From Pseudomonadota bacterium (GTDB lineage Bacteria; Pseudomonadota; Gammaproteobacteria; Burkholderiales; Ferrovaceae): a stretch of DNA of 49,508 bases. Both the position numbers and the translations under genes were made by a program. Of the stretch, positions 38,828 to 46,569 are shown piece by piece (position 1 is the first letter of the stretch; each line of letters begins with the position of its first letter). The notes beneath the pieces are model-generated. The model saw nothing but the letters and a program-made list of their open reading frames with translations. It had not been told where the DNA came from and searched no databases. The stretch lies in NCBI GenBank assembly GCA_028873535.1, contig JAGWIJ010000008.1, forward strand, positions 1 through 49,508, written 5' to 3'.

Positions 38828-39793
38828 TCAGGCTTCGACGGCCTGCGCGACGACTGTCTCGACGTGCCCTTCGTAGGCCAGGGCAATCAGCGGTTTGGCG
38901 GCCTCCAGATCGGCTGCGGTGCATAGCGACAGTTCCAGGTCGCCGGTGCCGCTGTGGCCTTGACGGCGCACGTCACGCGCCGACGGCAGCTTGCCCACCC
39001 AGGGCGCCGGATCGGTGTGCAGATAGAGCAGCAGACGGCCGCGCTGCAGCGCCACCGAAGCGAAGTTCTTGAGGCGTTTGAACGCCACGTACTGCTTGAG
39101 TTCGTTGCGCTGGACGTCATCGCCCAGCGTCAGGCAATAGTCCTCCAGCAGGTGCAGCAGGTCGGCGAGCGTGGCCGGCAGGTTCTGCAGGGTATCGGCA
39201 AAGCTGCGCTCGGCGCCTGCCTTGCCGTGTGCCGTGCCGGACAGGTCGATCTTGCGCACCGCGTTGGCCGCGCCGCGGACCTTGCCGGGCGTCACGGTGT
39301 TCGCGAGTTCAAGCAGCAGCAGTTCGGAGCCGAAGCGGCGGAACCGGATCAGTTCGATGTTGCGGTTGATCTGCTGCACGGCGTGGGCATCGTAGCGCGT
39401 GAAATCGGGCGCAATGCACACCAGCCGCGGCGAGCTCCAGTCGAGGGCATCTGCCGGGCTCTTGCCCAGCACGTCGAGCACCAGCAATTTGAATTCGGCT
39501 TGATGGTCGAGCAGCCAGTCGAGGTAGAACAGGCCCTGATGGATCACGTTCTCGCCCACGGCCTGCTTGTACTTCAGGATCACCGGGCTGTGGTTCTCGT
39601 CCAGACCCAGCGTGTCGATGCGGTCCGCGGCGCTCTTGCCGGCGCCGTAGTCGGAAGCAAGGAGGCGAATGCCAAGCAGCAGCTCCAGATTGGCTTCGAT
39701 CTGCCGCTGCAGGCTGCGATCGAGTTCGCTGGCTTCGCCCTTGAGTTCCGAGGCTTTGTCCTGGATCAGGCGGAACAGCTTGATGTCGCTCAT
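38828..39793 (-). CDS. DUF5655-type protein with a nuclease-fold N-terminus
   Basis: The protein has 321 aa. Residues ~40-150 resemble a NucS/PD-(D/E)xK-like fold (DRIDTLGLDENHSPVILKYK, VGENVIHQGLFYLDWLLDH, LVCIAPDFTRYDAHAVQQI, IELIRFRRFG). The position that usually reads IEYK is ILKYK, so the catalytic Glu appears lost and nuclease activity is doubtful. The C-terminal ~120 residues (YVAFKRLKNFASVALQRGRL then LLYLHTDP, GHSGTGDLELSL) match the DUF5655 'predicted transport protein' domain. No membrane segment. Role unknown; it heads a two-gene unit with the YqhA-like gene. Confidence 0.75.
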   Translation of the reverse strand: MSDIKLFRLIQDKASELKGEASELDRSLQRQIEANLELLLGIRLLASDYGAGKSAADRIDTLGLDENHSPVILKYKQAVGENVIHQGLFYLDWLLDHQAEFKLLVLDVLGKSPADALDWSSPRLVCIAPDFTRYDAHAVQQINRNIELIRFRRFGSELLLLELANTVTPGKVRGAANAVRKIDLSGTAHGKAGAERSFADTLQNLPATLADLLHLLEDYCLTLGDDVQRNELKQYVAFKRLKNFASVALQRGRLLLYLHTDPAPWVGKLPSARDVRRQGHSGTGDLELSLCTAADLEAAKPLIALAYEGHVETVVAQAVEA

Positions 39794-40106
39794 GTTCTAT
39801 CATTCCCTTAGGGAGCCGCAGCAGCAGCCCGTGCAATACGGCCAGGCCCGCCCCACCTGGCGCCTTCCCCCCCGAGAGTCGCGGCGCGCCATGCTCCTGA
39901 CAACTTGCATGGCGGCCAGTGGTCGAGTATGCCGCGTTGATCGCATTCGCGACAGCCCTGGCGACTCCGCGGCTGCTGCATCCGGTGACATGCCAGTGTC
40001 ATGGAATTCGGGCATTTTCTCATTCCAGGCAAGGCCGCTTCCAGAGCTCCGGAGCGCCTGCACCGGCCCCTGTCGGGCCTTTCACTCCCATTCGCCCAGG
40101 TGACGC
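39794..40106. other. 313-bp divergent gap upstream of the phosphoesterase gene
   Basis: No gene is seen. A TGACA-N6-TGTCA inverted repeat at 39986-40001 could be an operator. A GGCCC-CTGTC-GGGCC hairpin followed by TTT (40065-40082) precedes the phosphoesterase ribosome binding site and could attenuate it. TTGCAT with TATGCC 17 bp later (about 39906-39934) is a weak promoter candidate. Confidence 0.3.
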
Positions 40107-42398
40107 ATGAACTGCATGATGAAGCCCATTTCGCTGGCCATAGCCGCCACGCTGCTGCTCAACCCCGTGTTGTTCGCTGCCGAGATGGCAGATCGCGATG
40201 ACCGTCCGGCACCGATGCGTGCGCCCGTGACTCTGCAGCCCGCCGGAGGACCTGGCGACGCCGCCTTGATCAACGATCCGGCCCATGAGCCGAATCTGTC
40301 CACCGCCGAACTGACCCGCCTGCTGCGCAAGCAGATCAAGTACGTGTTCGTGATCTTTCACGAGAACCATAGCTTTGATAACGAATTCGGCACTTTCCCG
40401 GGCGCCGACGGCCTGTATTCGGATGGTCAGCATCCGCGCTCGGCGGCCAATACGCCGGGCTTTACCCAGACCTACAACGATGCCAACGGCCTGACCGTGA
40501 CCGTACAGCCCTTCCGCCTTGGGCCCGAGCAGAATTCCAACGTGGTCGACAGCGTGGATCATGGCCACACCGGCCTGGCCAAGAAGCTCAATGTGCTCGT
40601 GACCCCGGCCGCCAATGGTGGCGCCCCGACCCTCCAGCCGCGCATGAACGGTTTCGCCCAGGATGAGTTCACCGGCAAGGCCGGCGTTGCGCCGGCTGCC
40701 GGCTCGGCCGCCTACAAGAAAGGTGCGCAGTTTGCCAATCTGGTGATGTCGCACATCGACTGCGACACCGTCCCGTTCTTCTGGCGCTGGGCGAGCAACT
40801 TCACCCTGTTCGACAAGATTTTCGCGACCGAAGATACGCCCTCGGCCCCCAACGCACTGGCCGTGCTGTCGGGTCAGTCGGGCGCCACGCAGTGGGTCAA
40901 GCATCCCAGCCAGACCGCCGTCGCCACCGCAGACGGCCATGTCGGCGCCACCACCGGCAGCTTCCTGCAGGACACCCAGGGTGCGCTGGTCGGCGCCAAC
41001 AACGGCGCCGGGCTCACGCTGGTCAACGAGGCCAGCGCTGCCAGCACCACCCAAGGCCCGCCCATCGTGAACGATCCGCAGCCCTATTACGGATCGCCCT
41101 TCGACACCACCGTGTCCAACGGCAGTACCGTGCGCCAGCCGTATGGCCCTTACGAGTACTACGCTCCGGCGAACATCGCCAGCAATCTGACCTACGCTGC
41201 CCTGCCGCTCACGCTGATGGGTCGCGATGTGACGGCGACCACCAATCTCGACCTCAACCACGCCTTCGATCTGCCTGATATCCAGCAGGACATCGCCTAC
41301 ATCCAGGGCCTGGGCGGCAAGCCGGTCCACTGGGCCTGGTACCAGAACGGGTATGCCAAGGAAGCCAGCGACAGCGCCGCCGGTCAATCGGCCGCCACCC
41401 ATTGGGCCTACGTCAGCCACCACCAGGGGCCGCAGTACTTCGGCTACCTGGCCAACAACCCGGCCATCAATGGCCAGGCCTCGGTCAACGGCCAGGCGCC
41501 GGTCAACCATCTCAAGGGCGAGACCGACTTCTTCACCGACATCGCCAATCGCGACCTGCCCGAGGGCGGTGTGTTCTACATCCGGGGTGGTTACATCAAC
41601 CAGCAGGGCCTCAAGCCCCAGTACCAGAACGCCAGGCTGAACGGCAGCACCACGCCGACGCTGGCTGCGGCGCAGGCCACCGTGGCGGCTGCCAAGAACG
41701 GTGACGACGATCATCCTGCGTACAGCGATCGTCAGATCAGCGAAGCGATGACCGCGCGCGTGATCAACGCCATTGCAGGCAACGAGGAACTGTGGGAGCA
41801 CAGCGCCATCGTGATCACCTACGACGAATCCGACGGCTTCTACGACCACGTGCCGCCGCGCATCCTGTCCTACGGTCCCGACGGGCTGCCGCTGGCGCGC
41901 GGCATCCGCGTACCCTTGCTGCTGGTCTCGCCGTTTGCGCGTTCGCACGCGGTCTCGCATGTCGAAGGCGATCACAATGCGGTGATCTCGACGATCAATG
42001 CGATTTTCAACCTGCCCGCACTGGCCAGCCTGCCCGACGAGGCGCAGGCGCTGAAAGATGGCAATTCGCCGTATTTCAACCAGTTTGCGCCTGCCGGATT
42101 CCAGCAGACCCACCTGGGTCCCAACGACATTCCGAGCGAGATCAGCGAAAGCCTGCTGTCGGGTTTCGATCCGCGCCGCTTGCTGGGTGAATCGGAGCCG
42201 CTGCCGGCCTCGTACGCGATGATCGATGAAAAGGTGGTCACCACGCTGCCGCACGCCATGAGCTGCTCCTCGCTCAATCTGCAGCCGGTGGCCCCTGCCG
42301 CTGACCGCGTGGTGCCGAAGGTGCTGATCAACACACCGGCCGGTACCGTTCAGGATGACTTCAACGGTCTGCCCAGCACCCTGCCGGCGCTGAACTGA
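40107..42398 (+). CDS. Secreted phosphoesterase, acid phosphatase / phospholipase C family
   Basis: Predicted periplasmic or secreted phosphatase of the AcpA/PlcC family (Pfam phosphoesterase), releasing phosphate from phosphomonoesters or phospholipids. The protein has 763 aa. A signal peptide (SLAIAATLLLNPVLFA) precedes the mature part. The metal-site motif HENHSFDNEFGTFPGADG is at about residues 85-102 (Glu86, Asn87). DTVPFFWRWASNFTLFDKIF with nearby TEDTPSAPNALAVLSG follows the family pattern, and the C-terminal metal motif TYDESDGFYDHVPP is near 571-585, then RVPLLLVSPFA. AGGTG lies 6 nt before ATG 40107. The gene is monocistronic, with a terminator behind it. Choice between phosphatase and phospholipase cannot be made from motifs alone. 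Confidence 0.85.
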   Translation: MNCMMKPISLAIAATLLLNPVLFAAEMADRDDRPAPMRAPVTLQPAGGPGDAALINDPAHEPNLSTAELTRLLRKQIKYVFVIFHENHSFDNEFGTFPGADGLYSDGQHPRSAANTPGFTQTYNDANGLTVTVQPFRLGPEQNSNVVDSVDHGHTGLAKKLNVLVTPAANGGAPTLQPRMNGFAQDEFTGKAGVAPAAGSAAYKKGAQFANLVMSHIDCDTVPFFWRWASNFTLFDKIFATEDTPSAPNALAVLSGQSGATQWVKHPSQTAVATADGHVGATTGSFLQDTQGALVGANNGAGLTLVNEASAASTTQGPPIVNDPQPYYGSPFDTTVSNGSTVRQPYGPYEYYAPANIASNLTYAALPLTLMGRDVTATTNLDLNHAFDLPDIQQDIAYIQGLGGKPVHWAWYQNGYAKEASDSAAGQSAATHWAYVSHHQGPQYFGYLANNPAINGQASVNGQAPVNHLKGETDFFTDIANRDLPEGGVFYIRGGYINQQGLKPQYQNARLNGSTTPTLAAAQATVAAAKNGDDDHPAYSDRQISEAMTARVINAIAGNEELWEHSAIVITYDESDGFYDHVPPRILSYGPDGLPLARGIRVPLLLVSPFARSHAVSHVEGDHNAVISTINAIFNLPALASLPDEAQALKDGNSPYFNQFAPAGFQQTHLGPNDIPSEISESLLSGFDPRRLLGESEPLPASYAMIDEKVVTTLPHAMSCSSLNLQPVAPAADRVVPKVLINTPAGTVQDDFNGLPSTLPALN

Positions 42399-42418
42399 CG
42401 CTGTCGCTGTCGATCCCG

Positions 42419-42441
42419 GGGCGCCCTGCGGGGCGCCCGTT
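42419..42441 (+). terminator. Rho-independent terminator of the phosphoesterase gene
   Basis: An 8-bp stem GGGCGCCC/GGGCGCCC with a TGCG loop (42419-42438) is followed by GTTGCGTTTCTC. It lies 21 bp past the stop codon. Confidence 0.65.
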
Positions 42442-42490
42442 GCGTTTCTCGGGCCCGATTGGCGGCCCGGTGTCCGTTTGCGGAGCTCCG

Positions 42491-43477
42491 ATGCACCCCT
42501 TCTTCCAAGGTACTACCCGGCTGCTGGCCCTTGCGCTGTTCGTCGCCGCCGTGCCGGCGCACGCCGAGAGCACCCTGGCCCGCGTGCAGGCGCGTGGCGT
42601 ACTGCGCTGTGGCGCCTACGAGCGCCCGGGCATCGCCCAGACCATCGACGATCAGCACTGGTCAGGGCTGGCTGTGGACCTGTGCCGCGCGGTGGCCGTG
42701 GCAGTGCTCGGCGACGCGAATCGCATTGCCTTCGTGGGCTACGAGTCCGACCCCGAATTCGAACGCATCCGTCGCGGCGACGACGATCTGTTTTTCCTCA
42801 CCCATGCCGAGGTCCAGGCGCATCACCTGGCCGAAGCGGTCGTGCCCGGCCCGACCGTCTACCTGCTCGCCAACGCCGTGATGGTTCCAGGCAAGGCAGC
42901 CGAGCGGCAATTGGCTGACCTCAAAGGCAAAGGCATCTGCTACATGATCGGCAGCAGCGCCGAGAACGCGCTCAACGAGTGGTACGAAAGCCGCGGCCTG
43001 GACTGGATTCATCATGCCTATTCCGAGGAGGGCGAGATGAACGATGCCTATGGTGTCCAGCGCTGCCATGCCCTGGCGGCCGAATCGACGCGCCTGGCGC
43101 AGGCCCGTCTCTACCGCGGCGCAGCGCCGCTCGACAGCCGCCTGCTGCCGGGGGCCTTGTCGCTGTACCCCCTGTTTGCGGCTGTCGGGGTGCAGGATGG
43201 CCGCTGGGCCGGCCTCGTGGCCTGGATCATCGACGGCGTGATTGCCGCCGAACGGCCGCAGGGCAAGTGGCAGGATGGCAGTGTGCGTGCGCTGCCGCTG
43301 CCGGCTGCCGAACTCGGCCTTGCGCCGGGCTGGCAGGCACGCGTGCTGCAGGCGGTCGGGAATTATGGTCAAATCCACGAGCGCAATCTGGGCGCACAGA
43401 GCCCCTTGAAACTCGAACGCGGACCCAATCGGCGCGCCGAGGAGGGCGGCGCGCTGAGTCCGCCGCAGGTGGACTGA
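42491..43477 (+). CDS. AapJ-like amino-acid-binding periplasmic protein, orphan
   Basis: Type II periplasmic binding protein related to AapJ/BztA, which bind general L-amino acids for an ABC importer. The protein has 328 aa. Signal peptide MHPFFQGTTRLLALALFVAAVPAHA. The mature part starts STLARVQARGVLRCGAYE, has SGLAVDLCRAVAVAVLGDAN, and ends with the AapJ-type VGNYGQIHERNLGAQSPLK. The otherwise common RGLN-LW-GGL-Y-PP ending is degenerate (RGPNRRAEEGGALSPP). No permease or ATPase genes are near, so it may serve a distant transporter or a sensor. GGAG lies 9 nt before ATG 42491. It precedes kup by 61 bp. Confidence 0.8.
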   Translation: MHPFFQGTTRLLALALFVAAVPAHAESTLARVQARGVLRCGAYERPGIAQTIDDQHWSGLAVDLCRAVAVAVLGDANRIAFVGYESDPEFERIRRGDDDLFFLTHAEVQAHHLAEAVVPGPTVYLLANAVMVPGKAAERQLADLKGKGICYMIGSSAENALNEWYESRGLDWIHHAYSEEGEMNDAYGVQRCHALAAESTRLAQARLYRGAAPLDSRLLPGALSLYPLFAAVGVQDGRWAGLVAWIIDGVIAAERPQGKWQDGSVRALPLPAAELGLAPGWQARVLQAVGNYGQIHERNLGAQSPLKLERGPNRRAEEGGALSPPQVD

Positions 43478-43538
43478 AACCGCGCCGGCCAGCGCGCGCG
43501 GTGCGCGCGTGCTGTTGCATCCCCCCTTGGAGCCTGCC

Positions 43539-45413
43539 TTGACCGTTGCTGCCAGCGCGCCACCCCGTCCTGCCTCTGCGTGGAGCGCTGCCGCCAGCCT
43601 GGGGGCGCTCGGTGTCGTCTTCGGCGACATCGGCACCAGTCCGCTGTACACGCTCAAGACTGTGCTCGACCTGACCGGCAACCATCGTCCCGAGACCATC
43701 CTGGGGGTGGTGTCGCTGCTGGTGTGGACGCTGATCCTGGTGACCACCATCAAGTACGCCGGCTTTGCCATGCGCATCGACAACGACGGCGAGGGCGGCA
43801 TCCTGGCGCTGATGGCCTTGCTCGGGGTCAAGCGCAGGAGCCGTCCGCTGATCGTCGCCCTGGGACTGTTCGGTGCCGCGCTGATCTATGGCGATGGTGC
43901 CGTGACGCCGGCGATCTCGGTGCTGTCGGCCCTGGAAGGGCTGGACCTCGTGGCACCGGGTCTGCATCCGTATGTGCTGCCGCTCGCCGTCGTCATCCTG
44001 CTGATCCTGTTCGCGCTGCAACCGCAGGGTACCGCGCGCATAGGCCGCGCCTTCGGGCCGGTGATGGCGCTGTGGTTCACCGTGCTGGCGCTGCTCGGCA
44101 TCGGCGGCATCGTGCGCGCACCGGGCATTCTGTGGGCGCTCAATCCCTGGTACGCCATCGACTACCTGATCCATGGCCAAGGTTTCCTGGTGCTGGGTGG
44201 GGTGTTCCTGTGCGTGACCGGTGCCGAGGCCCTGTACGCCGACATGGGTCATTTCGGGCCGGGGCCGATCAAGTTCGCGTGGTCGGCCCTGGTGTTTCCG
44301 AGTCTGGTGCTGAACTATGCCGGCCAGGGTGCGATCGTGCTCGACGGCACCGCCACCGACCAGAACATCTTCTTCCGGCTGTGCCCGGACGCGCTGATGC
44401 TGCCGATGATCGTGCTCGCCACCGTCGCCACCATCATCGCCAGCCAGTCGATCATCACAGGCGCCTTCTCGATGACGCGCCAGGCCATGCGCCTGGGCTG
44501 GATGCCGCGCATGCGGGTGGTCCAGACCTCGCAGGAGGGCTATGGCCAGATCTACGTGGGCGCGGTGAACTGGGCGCTGATGGCCGTCACCATCGGTCTC
44601 GCGCTGGGCTTCGGCAAGTCCGACAACCTGGCGGCGGCCTACGGCATCGCGGTGTCGGCCACCATGCTGATGACCTCGGCGCTGCTGTTCATCGCCATGC
44701 GCGAGATCTGGGGCTGGCCGCTGCTCGCCGCCGGCGCGGTGGCGAGCGTGTTCGCGGTGGTGGATGCCGCCTTCCTGGCTTCCAACCTGAGCAAGTTCGT
44801 CGAAGGCGGCTATGTGCCGCTGGTGCTGGCCCTGCTGGTCTATGCCGTGATGTTCGTCTGGCACCGCGGCATCGGCGCGCTCAACCGCTGCATCGACGCG
44901 CAGCCGGTCTCGATCGCGGATTTCCTGCACCTGCTGGAATCGCGGCGCCTGCCGCGAGCGCCCGGCACGGCCGTATTCCTGACCCGCTCGCGGATCGGCA
45001 CGCCCCCGCTGGTGCTGTGGTACGCGCGTCACGCGCGCGCCCTGCATCAGCGCGTGGTGTCGGTCAACGTCGAAACTGCCTCGGTGCCCTGGGTGGCGGC
45101 GGCCGATCGCTGCACGGTGGTCGCGGAGGCGCCCGGCTTCGAGCGCGTCGAGGCACGCTTCGGCTTCATGGAGCGGCCCGACGTGCCCCAGTTGCTGCAG
45201 CAACTCAGCCTGCCAGGCGGGCCCATCGATCCGCAGCAGATCGACTACTTCGCCGGGCTGGAAAAAGTCGTTGCGCGTGACGATGGAAAGGGTCTGCCGC
45301 GCTGGATGGAAGCGCTGTTCAGCGTGCTGGTGCGCAACTGCGCGCGCGCCAGCGATGCCATGCACATTCCGCCCGAGCAGCTGATGGAACTGGGCCGTCA
45401 GGTCGCGCTCTGA
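43539..45413 (+). CDS. kup: Low-affinity potassium transporter Kup
   Basis: Proton-coupled potassium uptake protein of the KUP/HAK family. The protein has 624 aa with about 12 membrane segments in the first ~440 residues and a cytoplasmic C-terminal domain. The N-terminal signature LGVVFGDIGTSPLYTLK is intact, with DNDGEGGILALMALL, YGDGAVTPAISVLSALEGL, GAEALYADMGHFG and SQSIITGAFSMTRQAM. The C-terminal domain keeps RSRIGTPPLVLW and the FFxGLEKVV-type motif (IDYFAGLEKVVAR). I chose TTG 43539 because GGAG lies 6 nt upstream and the protein then starts at the family's usual place; GTG 43509 adds ten residues. It follows the AapJ-like gene by 61 bp on the same strand. Confidence 0.94.
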   Translation: MTVAASAPPRPASAWSAAASLGALGVVFGDIGTSPLYTLKTVLDLTGNHRPETILGVVSLLVWTLILVTTIKYAGFAMRIDNDGEGGILALMALLGVKRRSRPLIVALGLFGAALIYGDGAVTPAISVLSALEGLDLVAPGLHPYVLPLAVVILLILFALQPQGTARIGRAFGPVMALWFTVLALLGIGGIVRAPGILWALNPWYAIDYLIHGQGFLVLGGVFLCVTGAEALYADMGHFGPGPIKFAWSALVFPSLVLNYAGQGAIVLDGTATDQNIFFRLCPDALMLPMIVLATVATIIASQSIITGAFSMTRQAMRLGWMPRMRVVQTSQEGYGQIYVGAVNWALMAVTIGLALGFGKSDNLAAAYGIAVSATMLMTSALLFIAMREIWGWPLLAAGAVASVFAVVDAAFLASNLSKFVEGGYVPLVLALLVYAVMFVWHRGIGALNRCIDAQPVSIADFLHLLESRRLPRAPGTAVFLTRSRIGTPPLVLWYARHARALHQRVVSVNVETASVPWVAAADRCTVVAEAPGFERVEARFGFMERPDVPQLLQQLSLPGGPIDPQQIDYFAGLEKVVARDDGKGLPRWMEALFSVLVRNCARASDAMHIPPEQLMELGRQVAL

Positions 45414-45749
45414 GCGTCCTGCCGTCAGGCTATTGACACGACGGGTAAATGTCTTGACGGCGTAACATTGGGGGCAGACACTGCACTCGTCTTCATTTCC
45501 CGGGGGAACCCCATTGGACTTTGCCCTAAGTCGGTCCAGACAACGATCAGCGTGATCGCGGCAAGCGTCCTTGGTTTCCCGCCGCCGTCTCGCTGAGCAA
45601 CAGCGGGACGGCGATTCCGGATCTGCCCGGTGTGCCATGCACAGCGGCGCTTCCTGAAAGACCCGTCCTCCATATCCAGGTATCCCGGCGCGGAACGCGT
45701 GCCCACGCGCCAACGGGACGCAGTACCTGCGCACGCTGGAGGATTCATC
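45414..45749 (+). other. 336-bp structured non-coding stretch between kup and a 60-aa gene
   Basis: No convincing gene on either strand. TTGACA (45433) and TTGACG (45454) repeat 21 bp apart near the start; the second has a poor -10 (GACACT) 17 bp on. A strong hairpin occupies 45583-45613: 12 paired positions including one T-G wobble, 7-nt loop, no T-run behind it. It may be the kup terminator or part of a leader of the small gene at 45750. Confidence 0.45.
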
Positions 45750-45932
45750 ATGGTCCAACAAGCACAACGCCAATTCCGTCGCATCGGACGTCTGGCGAGC
45801 GTCTGCCAGTCTTTCATCGGCAGCTTTGCCTGGGGTGGTGACGGTGCGCCGCGCGTGCCCAGCCGCGGCGAGGCCGATCAGTTGCCCCGTCCCGGCGTGT
45901 ACGCCCTGCTGGCCGGCTTCGATCGTCACTGA
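45750..45932 (+). CDS. Small 60-aa protein, unknown
   Basis: The protein has 60 aa. The N-terminus is basic and helical (MVQQAQRQFRRIGRLASV), followed by CQSFIGSFAWGGDGAPRVPS and a polar tail ending LLAGFDRH. No signal peptide or known motif. Support for a real gene: GGAGG sits 7 nt before the ATG and a terminator-like hairpin lies 23 bp after the stop, so it is framed as a monocistronic unit. I do not recognise the family. Confidence 0.6.
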   Translation: MVQQAQRQFRRIGRLASVCQSFIGSFAWGGDGAPRVPSRGEADQLPRPGVYALLAGFDRH

Positions 45933-45954
45933 ACCTGCAGGCCCCGGCAGTACC

Positions 45955-45982
45955 GGAACGGCCGCCTGGTGCGGCCGTTTCC
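45955..45982 (+). terminator. Terminator after the 60-aa gene
   Basis: A 9-bp stem AACGGCCGC/GCGGCCGTT with a CTGGT loop (45957-45979), extended by a G-T and a G-C pair, ends in TTTCC. It lies 22 bp past the stop. Confidence 0.6.
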
Positions 45983-46163
45983 ATGACTGCGCCCGGCACC
46001 CGGCGCAGGGCACTTGAGCGCTACCAAACCGGGCTGGCCTGCGCCAGTCCCTGGCAGAAATTTGTGGTCTGGTCTGTCAACGCCGTCAGTGAGACACGCG
46101 TTGTTACGATTGTCCAGGCGCGCACCATATCGGAGCGGGGCCTTTGTGTCAGGAAGTGCCGTC

Positions 46164-46436
46164 ATGCCGCTCTCGCGTTCTGCCCAACTTCAATACCTTG
46201 CCGACCTCGCCCTGGAGGAACTGGAGCTGCTCGAAGCGCCGGCCGCACGCCTGTCCGGCAGTTCGCGTGGCTTGAGTGCCGAGCGCATCCGTGGATTGCG
46301 CCGGCAGGCCGCCCTGCTGCGTGCCACGGCTGCCGCGCTGGAGCCGCGTCTGGCCGAATGCGAAGCCGGCGAGGGGGTCGACAAACCGCTGCCGCGCGCG
46401 CTTGACCGCAGCTTGCACTCGGAACGCCGCCACTGA
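46164..46436 (+). CDS. Small 90-aa helical protein, unknown
   Basis: The protein has 90 aa and is probably all helical. Heptad-like repeats of leucine run through LQYLADLALEELELLEAPAA and IRGLRRQAALLRATAAALEP, and the C-terminus is basic. No signal peptide or catalytic motif. AGGAAG lies 8 nt before ATG 46164. It stands alone between two intergenic stretches of 181-133 bp on the same strand as the GGDEF-EAL gene and is not clearly part of an operon. Confidence 0.5.
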   Translation: MPLSRSAQLQYLADLALEELELLEAPAARLSGSSRGLSAERIRGLRRQAALLRATAAALEPRLAECEAGEGVDKPLPRALDRSLHSERRH

Positions 46437-46569
46437 GTTGCCCCGGCGGCTGTCGCCCTGGCTGGGGCGATGGCCGTCCAGCACCGCTGCCGCGGCTTTC
46501 CGCTGGCACTTCCCGAGCAGCGCCGCCGTCGCGGTTGAGTGCCACTGCAGGCACGCCTAGAATCGCAGC

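Noticed and set aside
39986-40020. Pho box upstream of the phosphoesterase
   Set aside because: A single TGTCAT is present but the second half-site at 11-bp spacing is missing.
45425-45817. Minus-strand 130-aa frame between kup and the 60-aa gene
   Set aside because: Rich in Trp, Arg and Cys without any motif, overlaps the hairpin and the well-supported 60-aa gene.
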